A stretch of 64,000 bases of DNA, from NCBI RefSeq assembly GCF_002355475.1, contig NZ_AP014862.1:3348001-3412000 (forward strand), written 5' to 3'. This DNA is from Pseudomonas furukawaii (GTDB taxonomy: Bacteria; Pseudomonadota; Gammaproteobacteria; Pseudomonadales; Pseudomonadaceae). Positions 9,456-17,866 of the stretch are shown piece by piece; positions within the stretch are counted from its first letter, which is position 1; every line of letters begins with the position of its first letter. The notes beneath the pieces are model-generated. The model did not search any database. It saw nothing but the letters and a program-made list of their open reading frames with translations, and was not told where the DNA came from. The translations under genes were made by a program, and so were the position numbers.

Positions 9456-10361
9456 TCAGACCTGCGGCTCGTTGCTGACGCCATGGGGCACATGCCCCGT
9501 GGCCACCACATCGCGTGCTTTCTCGCAGTGCCCGGCCTGGTCGTCGAAGAACACGTCGGCGCCGAAGGTCTCGAGGACCGCCGCCTTCTCCAGCCCGCCC
9601 AGGAAGAAGGACTCGTCGAGGCGGATGTCCCACTCCCGCAGGGTGCGGATCACCCGTTCGTGGGCCGGTGCCGAGCGGGCGGTGACCAGGGCGGTGCGGA
9701 TGGGACAGGCCTCCGCCGGGAACTCCTGCTGCAAGCGATTCAGGGCGGAGAGGAAAGGCTTGAAGGGACCGCCATCCAGCGGTTCCCGAGCGGAACTGCG
9801 CTCGTGGGCCTGAAACGCCTCCAGGCCGCCGCTCTGGTAGATGCGCTCGGAATGATCGGAAAACAGCACGGCATCGCCATCGAAGGCGATCCGCAACTCA
9901 GTGCTGGCCGCCCGGCGGGGCCCGCCGGAAAGGATGGTGGCGGCGGCGTAACCGCTCTGCAGGGCACCCCGGACGTCCTCGGCATGGGTGGACAGAAACA
10001 GGTGGCACCCGAAGGCCCTGAGGTAAGGCTCGGGACTTCGGCCGCCCACGAAGGCGGCCCGGGAGATGCCCAGTCCGTAGTGCTGGATGGAGTTGAAGGC
10101 GCGCAACCCGGTGTCGGCGCTGTTGCGCGACACCAGGATCACCTCTACCCGCTGCTGGCCCAGCGCCTGGTTGAGCCCGAGGAGCTTTTCCACCAGGGGG
10201 TAGGCGTCGCCGGGGGCCAGCACCTCGTCCTCATGGTCGATCTGGTACTGGCGGTAGGCTTCGATGCCCTGCGCCTCGTAGATCCGGTGGCTTTCATCCA
10301 GGTCGAACAATGCCCGGGAGGAAATCGCCAACACCAGCTTGTCACCCAGTCCTGCCCCCAT
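9456..10361 (-). CDS. 5'-nucleotidase (cytosolic NT5C1-like family)
   Basis: A 301-residue protein of the 5'-nucleotidase family resembling cytosolic 5'-nucleotidase I. N-terminal LVLAISSRALFDLDESHRIY, VILVSRNSADTGLRAFNSI and RIAFDGDAVLFSDHSE are the blocks I recognise, the last supplying HAD-like Asp residues. It should dephosphorylate nucleoside monophosphates. The ATG at 10361 has GGAGGGGAG upstream. The stop of the PanE-like gene is 13 bases before it, so these two and the thioredoxin-like gene upstream form a tight minus-strand operon. Confidence 0.85.
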   Translation of the reverse strand: MGAGLGDKLVLAISSRALFDLDESHRIYEAQGIEAYRQYQIDHEDEVLAPGDAYPLVEKLLGLNQALGQQRVEVILVSRNSADTGLRAFNSIQHYGLGISRAAFVGGRSPEPYLRAFGCHLFLSTHAEDVRGALQSGYAAATILSGGPRRAASTELRIAFDGDAVLFSDHSERIYQSGGLEAFQAHERSSAREPLDGGPFKPFLSALNRLQQEFPAEACPIRTALVTARSAPAHERVIRTLREWDIRLDESFFLGGLEKAAVLETFGADVFFDDQAGHCEKARDVVATGHVPHGVSNEPQV

Positions 10362-10374
10362 GGTCTCCCCTCCC

Positions 10375-11328
10375 TCAGTTCTGGTTGCGCGCCTCGAGGA
10401 AGCGTAGCGCCTGGTAGAGGGCGCGCACGCGAACCATCTCGAAGCCCGCCTCGGCAGCGGCGGCCAGGGGGGCCTCATAGATGGCACCGAGTTCCAGCGG
10501 GCGCTTCTGGGCGAAGTCGTGGTACATGCTGGGCAGGTAATCGGGCATGCGGTCGGTGGAGGCGAGCAACTTGGCGGCGAAGTTGTCCGGCACGCGATGC
10601 CCGCAGGCGGTGGCCGCCTCCACCACCTCCTGCATGATGGACTCGATCAGCGCGCGACTGTCGGCGTTGCCCATCAGCGCGGTGGTGCCGGCATCGAGCA
10701 GCACCGACAGGCCGTTGTAGGGCACGTTCCACACCAGCTTCTGCCAACGGGCCTGGTCCAGCCGGGCCACGGCGGCCGAATCGATACCAGCGGCCTTGAA
10801 TAGCGCCGCCCCCTCTTCGGCCAGCGCCTGGCGCTCGACCTCACCCTCGGCCGGGCCGGAGTGATAGCCGAGGTTCACCGCGCCCAGGGACTGGTGCTCG
10901 ATCACGCCCGGCGCGGAACGATGCGCGCAGATGTAGCAGAGGCCACCCAGCAGGTGCAGGTTCTCGGGCAGCATCGGACGCACCGCCTCCTCCACCGCCA
11001 GGCCGTTCTGCAGCAGCACCACCTTGGCGCCGGGCGCGGCGGCCTGGGTGATCACCGGAGCCAGGGCCGCGTTGCTGGTGGTCTTGGCGCCCACCAGCAG
11101 CCAGTCGCACGGCGGCATGTCCGCGGCATCGCGATAGGCCTGGACCGGGAACAGGGCCTGCGCGCCATGGACCGCACTGTTCAACTGCAGGCCGCGGGCG
11201 ACGACTGCGTCGTACTCGCTGCGCAGCAGGAAATGCACGTCGAAACCGGCGCGGGCCAGCATCAGGCCGTAAAAGCCGCCGATGGCGCCGGTACCGATGA
11301 TGCCGATGCGCGGTGTGCTTGAACTCAT
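10375..11328 (-). CDS. 2-dehydropantoate 2-reductase-like protein (PanE/ApbA family)
   Basis: A 317-residue NADPH-dependent ketopantoate reductase-like protein. The nucleotide-binding GIIGTGAIGGFYG (residues 8-20) is intact, a helical C-terminal domain follows, and KLVWNVPYNGLSVLLD contains the catalytic-lysine region and Asn of the family. Its role in pantothenate synthesis is possible, but Pseudomonas genomes carry several PanE paralogs, so a different 2-oxoacid substrate cannot be excluded. It follows directly after the thioredoxin-like gene, which ends one base before its ATG. Confidence 0.85.
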   Translation of the reverse strand: MSSSTPRIGIIGTGAIGGFYGLMLARAGFDVHFLLRSEYDAVVARGLQLNSAVHGAQALFPVQAYRDAADMPPCDWLLVGAKTTSNAALAPVITQAAAPGAKVVLLQNGLAVEEAVRPMLPENLHLLGGLCYICAHRSAPGVIEHQSLGAVNLGYHSGPAEGEVERQALAEEGAALFKAAGIDSAAVARLDQARWQKLVWNVPYNGLSVLLDAGTTALMGNADSRALIESIMQEVVEAATACGHRVPDNFAAKLLASTDRMPDYLPSMYHDFAQKRPLELGAIYEAPLAAAAEAGFEMVRVRALYQALRFLEARNQN

Positions 11329-11715
11329 CTAGGGAAGCTCCTCTGCCGGACGGGCCAGGGCCCGATCCAGCGCTTGAATCAGATCGTCGCGGCGCAGGCT
11401 GGCCTGCAGCACGCCATGAAAAAGGCCGTCACGGACCACGAACAGCGCGGGGAGGTGGAATACCTCATAGCGCTCCACCAGCCCACCATTATCGCCGGCA
11501 TCTATCCAGCACAATCGGTCCACCGGCAGCGCCGCCCCCGGCAGGTACTGCCGCGCCCAGCGACAGGCGGCACAACCGACGGAGGTGAATACCAGCACGG
11601 ACGTTCCAGGCAGGTCGAGCAACCGGCGATCGGCGTCCAGGTCGGTAAGCTCGACCTCCCGCACTATAGTGTCTGCAACGATGCCGCCATCGGGGCATCG
11701 GGAGTTCGCGATCAT
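11329..11715 (-). CDS. Thioredoxin-family protein
   Basis: A 128-residue thioredoxin-fold protein. SVLVFTSVGCAACRWARQYL gives a CAAC active site at the start of the first long helix, and FHLPALFVVRDG supplies the cis-proline. No signal peptide is seen, so it is cytoplasmic. The first ATG at 11715 overlaps the start codon of the divergent PilZ gene; a GTG about 19 codons in (VREVELTD) is an alternative that would leave room for promoters. The three genes 11329, 10375 and 9456 probably form one transcript. Confidence 0.78.
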   Translation of the reverse strand: MIANSRCPDGGIVADTIVREVELTDLDADRRLLDLPGTSVLVFTSVGCAACRWARQYLPGAALPVDRLCWIDAGDNGGLVERYEVFHLPALFVVRDGLFHGVLQASLRRDDLIQALDRALARPAEELP

Positions 11716-12124
11716 GCGTCAGTTCCTGCGTCACCCCACGGAAATGCCCGTGGAGCTGGTTCCGCGCAAGGGCCGTCACACGCCCTCGCAGCGGCTGCAC
11801 GATATCAGCCTGGGTGGGGTGGCGTGCAACTCCAGTCGCGCCTATCGCCGCGGTACCCGACTGCTGCTCAGCATCCCGCTGCTGGGCGAACAGGCCTGCT
11901 ATGCAGGCACCGTCGCCTGGTGCCATCGGCAGGACGTCGACTTCCTGGTGGGCATCGCCTTCACCGACGAGGAAAGCCTCTTCCGCGCGCGCATGGTCGA
12001 GCAGATCTGCCTGATCGAGCAGTACCGCCTGCAGCGCGAGCGGGAGATCGGCGAGCCACTGGACGCCGAGACCGTGGCCCAGGAGTGGATCGCCCGCCAC
12101 GCCGCTGACTTCGCGCCGGTGTGA
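11714..12124 (+). CDS. PilZ-domain protein
   Basis: A 136-residue protein with one PilZ domain. The c-di-GMP motifs are both present: RQFLR near the N-terminus (RxxxR) and HDISLGGVA (D/NxSxxG). A helical tail follows (about residues 95-136). It probably senses c-di-GMP. Its ATG overlaps the start codon of the divergent thioredoxin-like gene by two bases. TATAGT at 11666-11671 is a possible -10 on the plus strand, lying inside the first codons of the other gene. Confidence 0.88.
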   Translation: MRQFLRHPTEMPVELVPRKGRHTPSQRLHDISLGGVACNSSRAYRRGTRLLLSIPLLGEQACYAGTVAWCHRQDVDFLVGIAFTDEESLFRARMVEQICLIEQYRLQREREIGEPLDAETVAQEWIARHAADFAPV

Positions 12125-12290
12125 AAGCCGGGAATTCCACCTTTGGCGCATGCATTCACCATTGTCGAGCCAGCGTGGAAAGCGTTAAGGTTCCCCACCC
12201 CGCGCGTTTTTACTGCTGTGCAAGCCGCCAGACGGGGTTTCCTGGCGGCCGGCACCCGTGACCTGACGACCTTGAAGAATGAAAAGCACG

Positions 12291-13367
12291 ATGGCTGATT
12301 TACAGATCGACGACCTTAACGTTGCCTCCAACGAGACCCTGATCACGCCGGAGCAGTTGAAGCGCGAAATTCCCCTGACCGAAACCGCCCGGCACACCGT
12401 TGCCGAAGGCCGCCAGGTCGTCCGCAATATCCTCGATGGCAAGGACCACCGCCTCTTTGTGGTCGTGGGCCCCTGCTCCATCCACGATATCAAGGCCGCC
12501 CACGAGTACGCCGACCGCCTCAAGGTCCTGGCGGCCGAGGTGTCCGACACCCTGTTCCTGGTGATGCGCGTGTACTTCGAAAAGCCGCGCACCACCGTCG
12601 GCTGGAAAGGCCTGATCAACGACCCCTACCTGGATGACTCCTTCAAGATCCAGGACGGCCTGCACATCGGTCGCCAGTTGCTGCGCGACCTGGCCGAGAA
12701 AGGCCTGCCCACCGCCACCGAAGCGCTGGACCCGATCTCCCCGCAATACCTGCAGGACCTGATCAGCTGGTCGGCCATCGGCGCCCGCACCACCGAGTCC
12801 CAGACCCATCGGGAAATGGCCTCCGGCCTCTCCTCCGCCGTGGGCTTCAAGAACGGCACCGACGGCAGCCTGACCGTGGCCATCAACGCGCTCCAGTCGG
12901 TTTCCAGCCCCCACCGTTTCCTCGGCATCAACCAGCAGGGCGGCGTTTCCATCGTCACCACCAAGGGCAACGCCTACGGCCATGTGGTGCTGCGGGGCGG
13001 CAACGGCAAGCCTAACTATGATTCGGTCAGCGTCGCCGTTTGCGAGCAGGAGCTGACCAAGGCCGGCATCCGTCCGAACGTCATGGTCGACTGCAGCCAC
13101 GCCAACTCCAACAAGGACCCGGCCCTGCAGCCGCTGGTGATGGACAACGTCGCCAACCAGATCCTCGAAGGCAACAACTCCATCGTCGGCCTGATGGTGG
13201 AGAGCCACCTGGGCTGGGGCAACCAGTCCATTCCGAAGGAACTGGACCAACTGAAGTACGGCGTGTCCATCACCGACGCCTGCATCGACTGGGACACCAC
13301 CGAGAAGGCCCTTCGCAGCATGCACGCCAAGCTCAAGGACGTGCTGCCCAAGCGCCAGCGCGGCTGA
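12291..13367 (+). CDS. 3-deoxy-7-phosphoheptulonate (DAHP) synthase, class I
   Basis: A 358-residue DAHP synthase, the first enzyme of aromatic amino-acid synthesis (PEP plus erythrose 4-phosphate). Motifs include VVVGPCSIHD, YFEKPRTTVGWKGLINDP, GARTTESQ, GFKNGTDG and MVDCSHANSNK. It is of the AroF/AroG/AroH type, but which of the three cannot be decided from the sequence. I choose MADLQIDDLNVASNE (12291) over an ATG four codons upstream because it agrees with family N-termini. It lies alone and ends at a strong terminator. Confidence 0.93.
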   Translation: MADLQIDDLNVASNETLITPEQLKREIPLTETARHTVAEGRQVVRNILDGKDHRLFVVVGPCSIHDIKAAHEYADRLKVLAAEVSDTLFLVMRVYFEKPRTTVGWKGLINDPYLDDSFKIQDGLHIGRQLLRDLAEKGLPTATEALDPISPQYLQDLISWSAIGARTTESQTHREMASGLSSAVGFKNGTDGSLTVAINALQSVSSPHRFLGINQQGGVSIVTTKGNAYGHVVLRGGNGKPNYDSVSVAVCEQELTKAGIRPNVMVDCSHANSNKDPALQPLVMDNVANQILEGNNSIVGLMVESHLGWGNQSIPKELDQLKYGVSITDACIDWDTTEKALRSMHAKLKDVLPKRQRG

Positions 13368-13386
13368 TACTCCCCACCAGAACGAA

Positions 13387-13410
13387 AACGCCGGGCAATT
13401 GCCCGGCGTT
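13387..13410. terminator. Bidirectional terminator after DAHP synthase gene
   Basis: Perfect palindrome AACGCCGGGCAA/TTGCCCGGCGTT flanked by A-rich and T-rich tails, between the convergent DAHP synthase and GNAT genes. Confidence 0.88.
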
Positions 13411-13437
13411 TTCATTGGTGCTTCCGATTCGGCCGTT

Positions 13438-13713
13438 CTACTGGTTCTGCCGCTGGCGACGCTCGATATAGCGCTCGACGTAGGAGCAGGACGGGATGAC
13501 GGTGTAGCCCAGATTCTCGGCGTATTCCAGCGCGGACTCGGTCAACGCCGCGGCGATGCCGCGACCGCGCAGGACGTTCGGCACGAAGGTGCGATAGATG
13601 TCCAATGTCTGTTTACCCAGATCCATGTAGGCCAGGTATGCACGATGACCGTCCACGGTGGTCTCGAACTGATGACCTGCCTGGTCATGGTGAATGGACA
13701 ATGCCTCGCTCAT
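13438..13713 (-). CDS. Small GNAT-like N-acetyltransferase (YjdJ type)
   Basis: A 91-residue compact acetyltransferase-like protein. FVPNVLRGRGIAAALTESALEYAE is the acetyl-CoA binding motif (RGRGIA), and GYTVIPSCSYVERYIER matches the end of the small GCN5-related family. The ATG at 13713 follows AGAGGAG. It lies 19 bases after the stop of the 423-residue membrane-anchored protein gene, so the two are probably co-transcribed. The substrate is unknown. Confidence 0.85.
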   Translation of the reverse strand: MSEALSIHHDQAGHQFETTVDGHRAYLAYMDLGKQTLDIYRTFVPNVLRGRGIAAALTESALEYAENLGYTVIPSCSYVERYIERRQRQNQ

Positions 13714-13732
13714 CACTACTCCTCTGAGGGGT

Positions 13733-15004
13733 CTAAAGCCTGACCCGTACCTTATCGATCTTTTCCAGTCGAAGGAACATCTCCGCGCTGCCCGAACCGT
13801 ACTGCACGCTGAGATAGACCTTCCCGTTCTCCACCTTGTGCAATACACCCTGGTAGTAGGTGCCATCGTAGGTGATGAACTGCAACCGCTTGCCTGCATA
13901 ACCCGGCAGGTCGGCTACATTGACGAACTCATACTGCTGCACGGCACGTCTGGAGTCATCGACTTCCGGTGCCGCCGTAACCTTCTCCATCCCCACCGGC
14001 TGCTTTCGCGCCAGAGGGTCAACCCAGGCGAATTCGACCGGTTGCACCAACTCCTGGTTCACCAGCACCGCCGGGCGCAACATGGTCACCACATCCTTCG
14101 CCTCGAAGAACTGCAAGCCATCCCAGGCCATCCCCTCGGTGGGCGTCAGTTCCACACGCAGCGACTGCGGATCCTTCAGGTACCGACCGTAGGCATCCAG
14201 TACGGACTGCCCGAGCGCGACTCGCTGGCTACGCAACACGGTATCGAACTGCTGGACGGCGGTCTTCAGGTAGAGCTCCGAGGACTGGCCAAGCTTGCCG
14301 GCACAGAATTCCTGCACTTTGCGCTGATACTGATTGTCGTTCAGCTCGAAAATCACACTGGACAGATGGGGCGGATTGGCACGGAGATCGCCCGGTTTCT
14401 CGGACATGTTAGACAAGGACAGGCTCAGGCGCACTTCGCCCATGTCCCGTGTATCGGACGTCAGGTTGAAGCTCAGTTTCTGGGCGCCGGGCTGGAACAG
14501 ATAGGAGAACTCCGCATCGGTCTCGAAGGTGCGATAGCCCATCTCCAGCAACTCGTCAGTGCCAATGTTGCGCACGCTTCCACAGGCGACTTCACTCATC
14601 GCGGTAAAGACGCTGCGTTCGGCCGGCACATTATAAAGCTGCTGCATGAAGGGGCCGTGCACATCCAGCGCGAGTCCCTTGAGGCTCACCGCCATCTGCT
14701 CGGGGAACTTGCCCTCGGCGAGCCGCTCCTTGAAGCGCAGCAACTCCCCGAGGCCCTTGAACTTAAGTTCGGCGTGCTCGACCCGCAGGCTGTCGGCCAT
14801 CGCTGGCACTCGAATCTGCAGCTTCTCCAACCCGACCCGGCCGTCGAAGGAAGAGGTGATGCCCCCGTAACTGATATCCATGAACGGCGACAACTTGGCG
14901 ATGGCGTCATCCATCATGGAGCGGACCGACCACCAGAGTGACAACTTGATGATCAACCCCACGGCCAGCACGGAGAGCAATCCCCACTTGAGAATCTTCG
15001 ACAT
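13733..15004 (-). CDS. Membrane-anchored protein of unknown function
   Basis: A 423-residue protein with a short cytoplasmic start, one N-terminal membrane segment (about residues 5-25, KWGLLSVLAVGLIIKLSLWW) and a long periplasmic part with no recognised catalytic motif. The layout loosely resembles YdgA/DUF945 and AsmA-like envelope proteins (long alternating strands, lipid-transfer-like), but I do not claim either. The C-terminal 70 residues form an SH3-like strand-rich segment (ITYDGTYYQGVLHKVENGKVYLSV). It precedes the small acetyltransferase gene on the same strand. Confidence 0.7.
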   Translation of the reverse strand: MSKILKWGLLSVLAVGLIIKLSLWWSVRSMMDDAIAKLSPFMDISYGGITSSFDGRVGLEKLQIRVPAMADSLRVEHAELKFKGLGELLRFKERLAEGKFPEQMAVSLKGLALDVHGPFMQQLYNVPAERSVFTAMSEVACGSVRNIGTDELLEMGYRTFETDAEFSYLFQPGAQKLSFNLTSDTRDMGEVRLSLSLSNMSEKPGDLRANPPHLSSVIFELNDNQYQRKVQEFCAGKLGQSSELYLKTAVQQFDTVLRSQRVALGQSVLDAYGRYLKDPQSLRVELTPTEGMAWDGLQFFEAKDVVTMLRPAVLVNQELVQPVEFAWVDPLARKQPVGMEKVTAAPEVDDSRRAVQQYEFVNVADLPGYAGKRLQFITYDGTYYQGVLHKVENGKVYLSVQYGSGSAEMFLRLEKIDKVRVRL

Positions 15005-15459
15005 AGAAAGGTCCTTGAAGTCTGCGCTTCGTTGCGGATATCGAAAGCCGGGGCAAGCTTAACAGCGGCTCATGGCCACCACCACGACCGCTCTCTGTAT
15101 AGAGGAAGATAAATTTTGGTTCTCTGTAAGAAGTTCCAGTTTCAGATCACGAACCGAGCCCGGGGTGGGTCCCACCCGCCACCGAGCGAACGTTTGTCAG
15201 ATGAAGAGGAAGAATCCGAACAGGCCAGGAACATGGGCCTACACTTGCACTTCGGACTGGTCAAATAACAGACAGACTGACTGTTTTTTGATCAACCACA
15301 TCGCTCTTTGCTCGTGAACTAGCCGGCAAGCTGAAAAAAATGTGCTCACCCTGCGTGAGGTCAGTTTACTTACTACAAACTATCGGTAGTATGTACGCCG
15401 GCTAATTTCCCAAGCTCGGGGAATTGCTTTATGGAAATGTCCACCTTAAGGGGAACACG
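15005..15459. other. Intergenic region upstream of oprI, no gene supported
   Basis: 455 bases of lower GC than the flanks. An 81-codon plus-strand reading frame at 15072-15317 lacks a ribosome site and family character and is rejected. A weak hairpin plus T-run (AACAG...CTGTT, T-rich to about 15289) may be a minor terminator. The right end holds the oprI promoter; the left end should hold the promoter of the minus-strand membrane-protein gene. Confidence 0.6.
15365..15392 (+). promoter_or_regulatory. Predicted sigma70 promoter of oprI
   Basis: TTTACT (15365-15370), a 16-base spacer and TAGTAT (15387-15392) give a start near 15399, about 60 bases before the ATG. OprI is among the most abundant proteins of Pseudomonas, so a strong promoter is expected. 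The Shine-Dalgarno AAGGGGAA (15448-15455) is also strong. Confidence 0.6.
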
Positions 15460-15711
15460 ATGAACAACGTTCTGAAATTCTCTGCTCTGGCTCTGGCCGC
15501 AGTTCTGGCCACCGGTTGCAGCAGCGTATCCAAAGAAACCGAAGCCCGTCTGACCGCTACCGAAGACGCAGCTGCCCGCGCTCAGGCCCGTGCTGACGAA
15601 GCCTACCGCAAGGCTGACGAAGCTCTGGCCGCCGCTCAGAAAGCCCAGCAGACCGCTGACGAGGCTAACGAGCGCGCCCTGCGTATGCTGGAAAAAGCCA
15701 GCCGCAAGTAA
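15460..15711 (+). CDS. oprI: Major outer membrane lipoprotein OprI
   Basis: An 83-residue murein lipoprotein. A type II signal peptide ends at the lipobox LATGC, with Cys20 lipidated after cleavage. The mature part is a continuous Ala-rich coiled coil ([19 protein letters not shown] and on) ending in SRK, where the C-terminal lysine can be joined to peptidoglycan. It ties the outer membrane to the cell wall. The ATG at 15460 has a strong ribosome site. Codon use is biased (CGT, GCT, AAA), as expected for a highly expressed gene and unlike its neighbours. An L,D-transpeptidase gene of the type that makes this bond lies next door. Confidence 0.97.
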   Translation: MNNVLKFSALALAAVLATGCSSVSKETEARLTATEDAAARAQARADEAYRKADEALAAAQKAQQTADEANERALRMLEKASRK

Positions 15712-15727
15712 TAGCTCTCGGGCTATT

Positions 15728-15760
15728 AAAGCCGACCCAGTGCACTGGGTCGGCTTTTTT
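15728..15760 (+). terminator. Terminator of oprI
   Basis: Strong stem AAGCCGACCCAG/CTGGGTCGGCTT with a four-base loop followed by a T-run, just after the oprI stop. Confidence 0.92.
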
Positions 15761-15820
15761 ATTGCCCGGCATTTACCCCGGAAGTTGATTCGACAATCCG
15801 GGAATGCCGGAAAAAGAAAA

Positions 15821-15846
15821 GCCCGCGGACGCATTGCGCCGCGGGC
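15821..15846 (-). terminator. Terminator of the L,D-transpeptidase gene
   Basis: Stem GCCCGCGG/CCGCGGGC (15821-15828 with 15839-15846). On the minus strand it is followed by TTTTCTTTTT. Confidence 0.8.
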
Positions 15847-15870
15847 TTCGCTTTTAAAACGGGAGCGGAG

Positions 15871-16839
15871 TCAGAGTTCGGTCGTGAAGTCAGGGGAACT
15901 GGCCGCCATGGCCGAGTTCGGCTCGGCGATCTCCACCGGCAGGCCATCTTCGGCCGCCACCACCTCGCGCACTACGTCCCAGTTCAGGCGGATGCTGTTG
16001 ACCAATTCTTCACGCTTGAGCAGGGCATTGATCACGGCGGTGTGCTTGTCCACGACCGACGGATCGCCGTGGTCGTCCAGGGGCGCATGGGCTTCCAGGT
16101 AGACCTTGCCGCCGCTCACACCGAACTTGTACGGCTCGTTGATGATGCGCACCGAGGTACCCACCGGCGCCATGCTCGCCAGGGCCAGCACGTTGTGGTT
16201 GAGCATGCGGAAGCAGCCGTGGCTGACGCGCATGCCGATGCCGAACTTCTTGTTCGAACCGTGGATCAGGTAGCCCGGCACGCCCAGGGTGAACTTGAAC
16301 GGCCCCAGCGGGTTGTCCGGACCCGGCGGCACCACGGTGGGCAGCGGATCGCCGTCGGCGGCATGCTCTTCGCGAATGGACTTGGGCGGATACCAGGCCG
16401 GGTTCGACGTCTTGGCGGTGATACTGGTGTTGGCGATGGGCGAGCCCCAGCCTTCGCGGCCGATGCCCAGCGGGAAGGTGTGCACCACATTCTGCCCTTT
16501 CGGGAAGTAGTACATGCGGTACTCGGCCAGGTTGATCACGATGCCTTCGCGCGGGCCCGGGGGCAGGATGTAACGGGTCGGCAGGATGATCTCGGTACCG
16601 GCGCCGGGCAGCCAGGGATCGACGCCCGGGTTGGCGGCGACCATTTCCAGGTACCCCAGGTCATTGGCGACGCCCAGGTCGGCGAAGGTGTCTTCATACT
16701 TGGCCTTGATCACCTGGACCTGGCCGACGATGTCCTCGCCAGGCGGAGGCAGGGGCAGCTCCAGGGCTGCGACGGGACCCGCCACCAGCACGGCGGCTAA
16801 TGACAGGGAGCGGGCGACGGCTGGCAAGCGCGGCAACAT
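15871..16839 (-). CDS. L,D-transpeptidase (YkuD domain, ErfK/YbiS family)
   Basis: A 322-residue periplasmic enzyme. A Sec signal peptide occupies about residues 1-25 (cleavage near VAA-LEL). A short peptidoglycan-binding region and GTEIILPTRYILP precede the YkuD domain. The catalytic block is HGSNKKFGIGMRVSHGCFRM with Cys209 as nucleophile in SHGCFR. Members attach the Braun-type lipoprotein to peptidoglycan or make 3-3 cross-links. Its position beside oprI suggests OprI anchoring as its job (inference). Confidence 0.93.
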   Translation of the reverse strand: MLPRLPAVARSLSLAAVLVAGPVAALELPLPPPGEDIVGQVQVIKAKYEDTFADLGVANDLGYLEMVAANPGVDPWLPGAGTEIILPTRYILPPGPREGIVINLAEYRMYYFPKGQNVVHTFPLGIGREGWGSPIANTSITAKTSNPAWYPPKSIREEHAADGDPLPTVVPPGPDNPLGPFKFTLGVPGYLIHGSNKKFGIGMRVSHGCFRMLNHNVLALASMAPVGTSVRIINEPYKFGVSGGKVYLEAHAPLDDHGDPSVVDKHTAVINALLKREELVNSIRLNWDVVREVVAAEDGLPVEIAEPNSAMAASSPDFTTEL

Positions 16840-16912
16840 CCGGGATTCCTTGGCGAATTGACTGATTGAAAGACTCGGGATTCTACACTGGCGCGAAAAA
16901 TGCCGGGAGCCC

Positions 16913-17194
16913 TCAGGCCCCCAACCAGACCGAATACTGCCCCTGACGATGCGCCTCGAGCGTGGCGCGGCAGTGGGTACACAGGCGTCGGTCGCGCAGC
17001 AGGCCTTGCTCCAGCGTACTCCAGCGCGGCTGGGCTGGCAGCAGGCCGCCGCACAGCGTCCGATCGGCGAATCCCCCCAGCTCGAGCTGTCGCGCCACCA
17101 GGTGCAGGCGCACCTCGCGGCAGGCGAAGAGGTCGAGTTGCTCGTCAGGCTCTATCACTTTGTAGCCAAACAGGGACCAGGCGGGGCGCGGCAT
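16913..17194 (-). CDS. Conserved small protein of unknown function
   Basis: A 93-residue protein with two cysteine-containing segments, FACREV and RTLCGG, and a C-terminal RRLCTHCRATLEAH with a CxxC pair, which together may bind zinc. The ATG at 17194 follows GGAG. From memory a hypothetical gene of similar size sits between the L,D-transpeptidase gene and tesA in P. aeruginosa. No function is assigned. Confidence 0.68.
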   Translation of the reverse strand: MPRPAWSLFGYKVIEPDEQLDLFACREVRLHLVARQLELGGFADRTLCGGLLPAQPRWSTLEQGLLRDRRLCTHCRATLEAHRQGQYSVWLGA

Positions 17195-17250
17195 GGAGGA
17201 CTCCGGGAACGGTGCGCAACATTAGCCGAAAGCGAGCCTCGGGAAAAGCG

Positions 17251-17856
17251 TCAGAGCAGGGGTTCCAGCGTCGGCCAGACGTTCTCCAGCAGCCTGGGCT
17301 GGGCGTTGGCCTGGGGATGGATACCATCCGGCTGCATCAACTCCGGCACGCCCCCGACCCCCTCCAGGAAGAAAGGCACCAGCGGCACCTGCTTCTGCTC
17401 CGCCAGGTCGCTGTAGACCTTGGCGAACGCCGAGGTGTAGCGGGCGCCGTAGTTGGGTGGCAGACGCATGCCAAGCAACAGCACGGCGGCCCCCTGGGCC
17501 CGCGAACTGTCGATCATGCCGGCAAGATTCTGTTGCAATTGGGCGGGGGGCTGCCCCCGCAGCCCATCGTTGCCGCCGAGTTCGATGATCACCAGTTCCG
17601 GCTTGTGCTCGGCGAGCAGCGCCGGCAGCCTGGAGAGCCCGCCAGCGCTGGTATCGCCGCTGATGGACGCGTTCACCACCTGCTTGTCGTAGCCCTTCTC
17701 GACGAGGCGTTTTTCCAGCAACGAGACCCAGCCCTGGCTGGATTCCAGCCCGAGAGCGGCGCTGATACTATCGCCGACGACCAGCACGGTCCCCGCCATG
17801 GCCTCCTGAGCCAGCAACAACAGTGACAGGCAGCCGCCCAACAACCAGGCACGCAT
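17251..17856 (-). CDS. tesA: Periplasmic arylesterase/acyl-CoA thioesterase I, GDSL family
   Basis: A 201-residue SGNH/GDSL hydrolase with a signal peptide (MRAWLLGGCLSLLLLAQEAMA). Block I is VVGDSISAALG with Ser30 as nucleophile, block II has GDTSAGG, block III is LGGNDGLRG, and DGIHPQ gives the catalytic Asp and His. It hydrolyses thioesters and esters of fatty acids in the periplasm. I choose the ATG at 17856, which has GGAG six bases upstream. The ybbA-like gene diverges with only 10 bases between the starts. Confidence 0.93.
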   Translation of the reverse strand: MRAWLLGGCLSLLLLAQEAMAGTVLVVGDSISAALGLESSQGWVSLLEKRLVEKGYDKQVVNASISGDTSAGGLSRLPALLAEHKPELVIIELGGNDGLRGQPPAQLQQNLAGMIDSSRAQGAAVLLLGMRLPPNYGARYTSAFAKVYSDLAEQKQVPLVPFFLEGVGGVPELMQPDGIHPQANAQPRLLENVWPTLEPLL

Positions 17857-17866
17857 TGGATTCTCC

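Noticed and set aside
15072-15317. An 81-codon plus-strand frame upstream of oprI
   Set aside because: No ribosome site, no recognised family, and composition unlike neighbouring genes.
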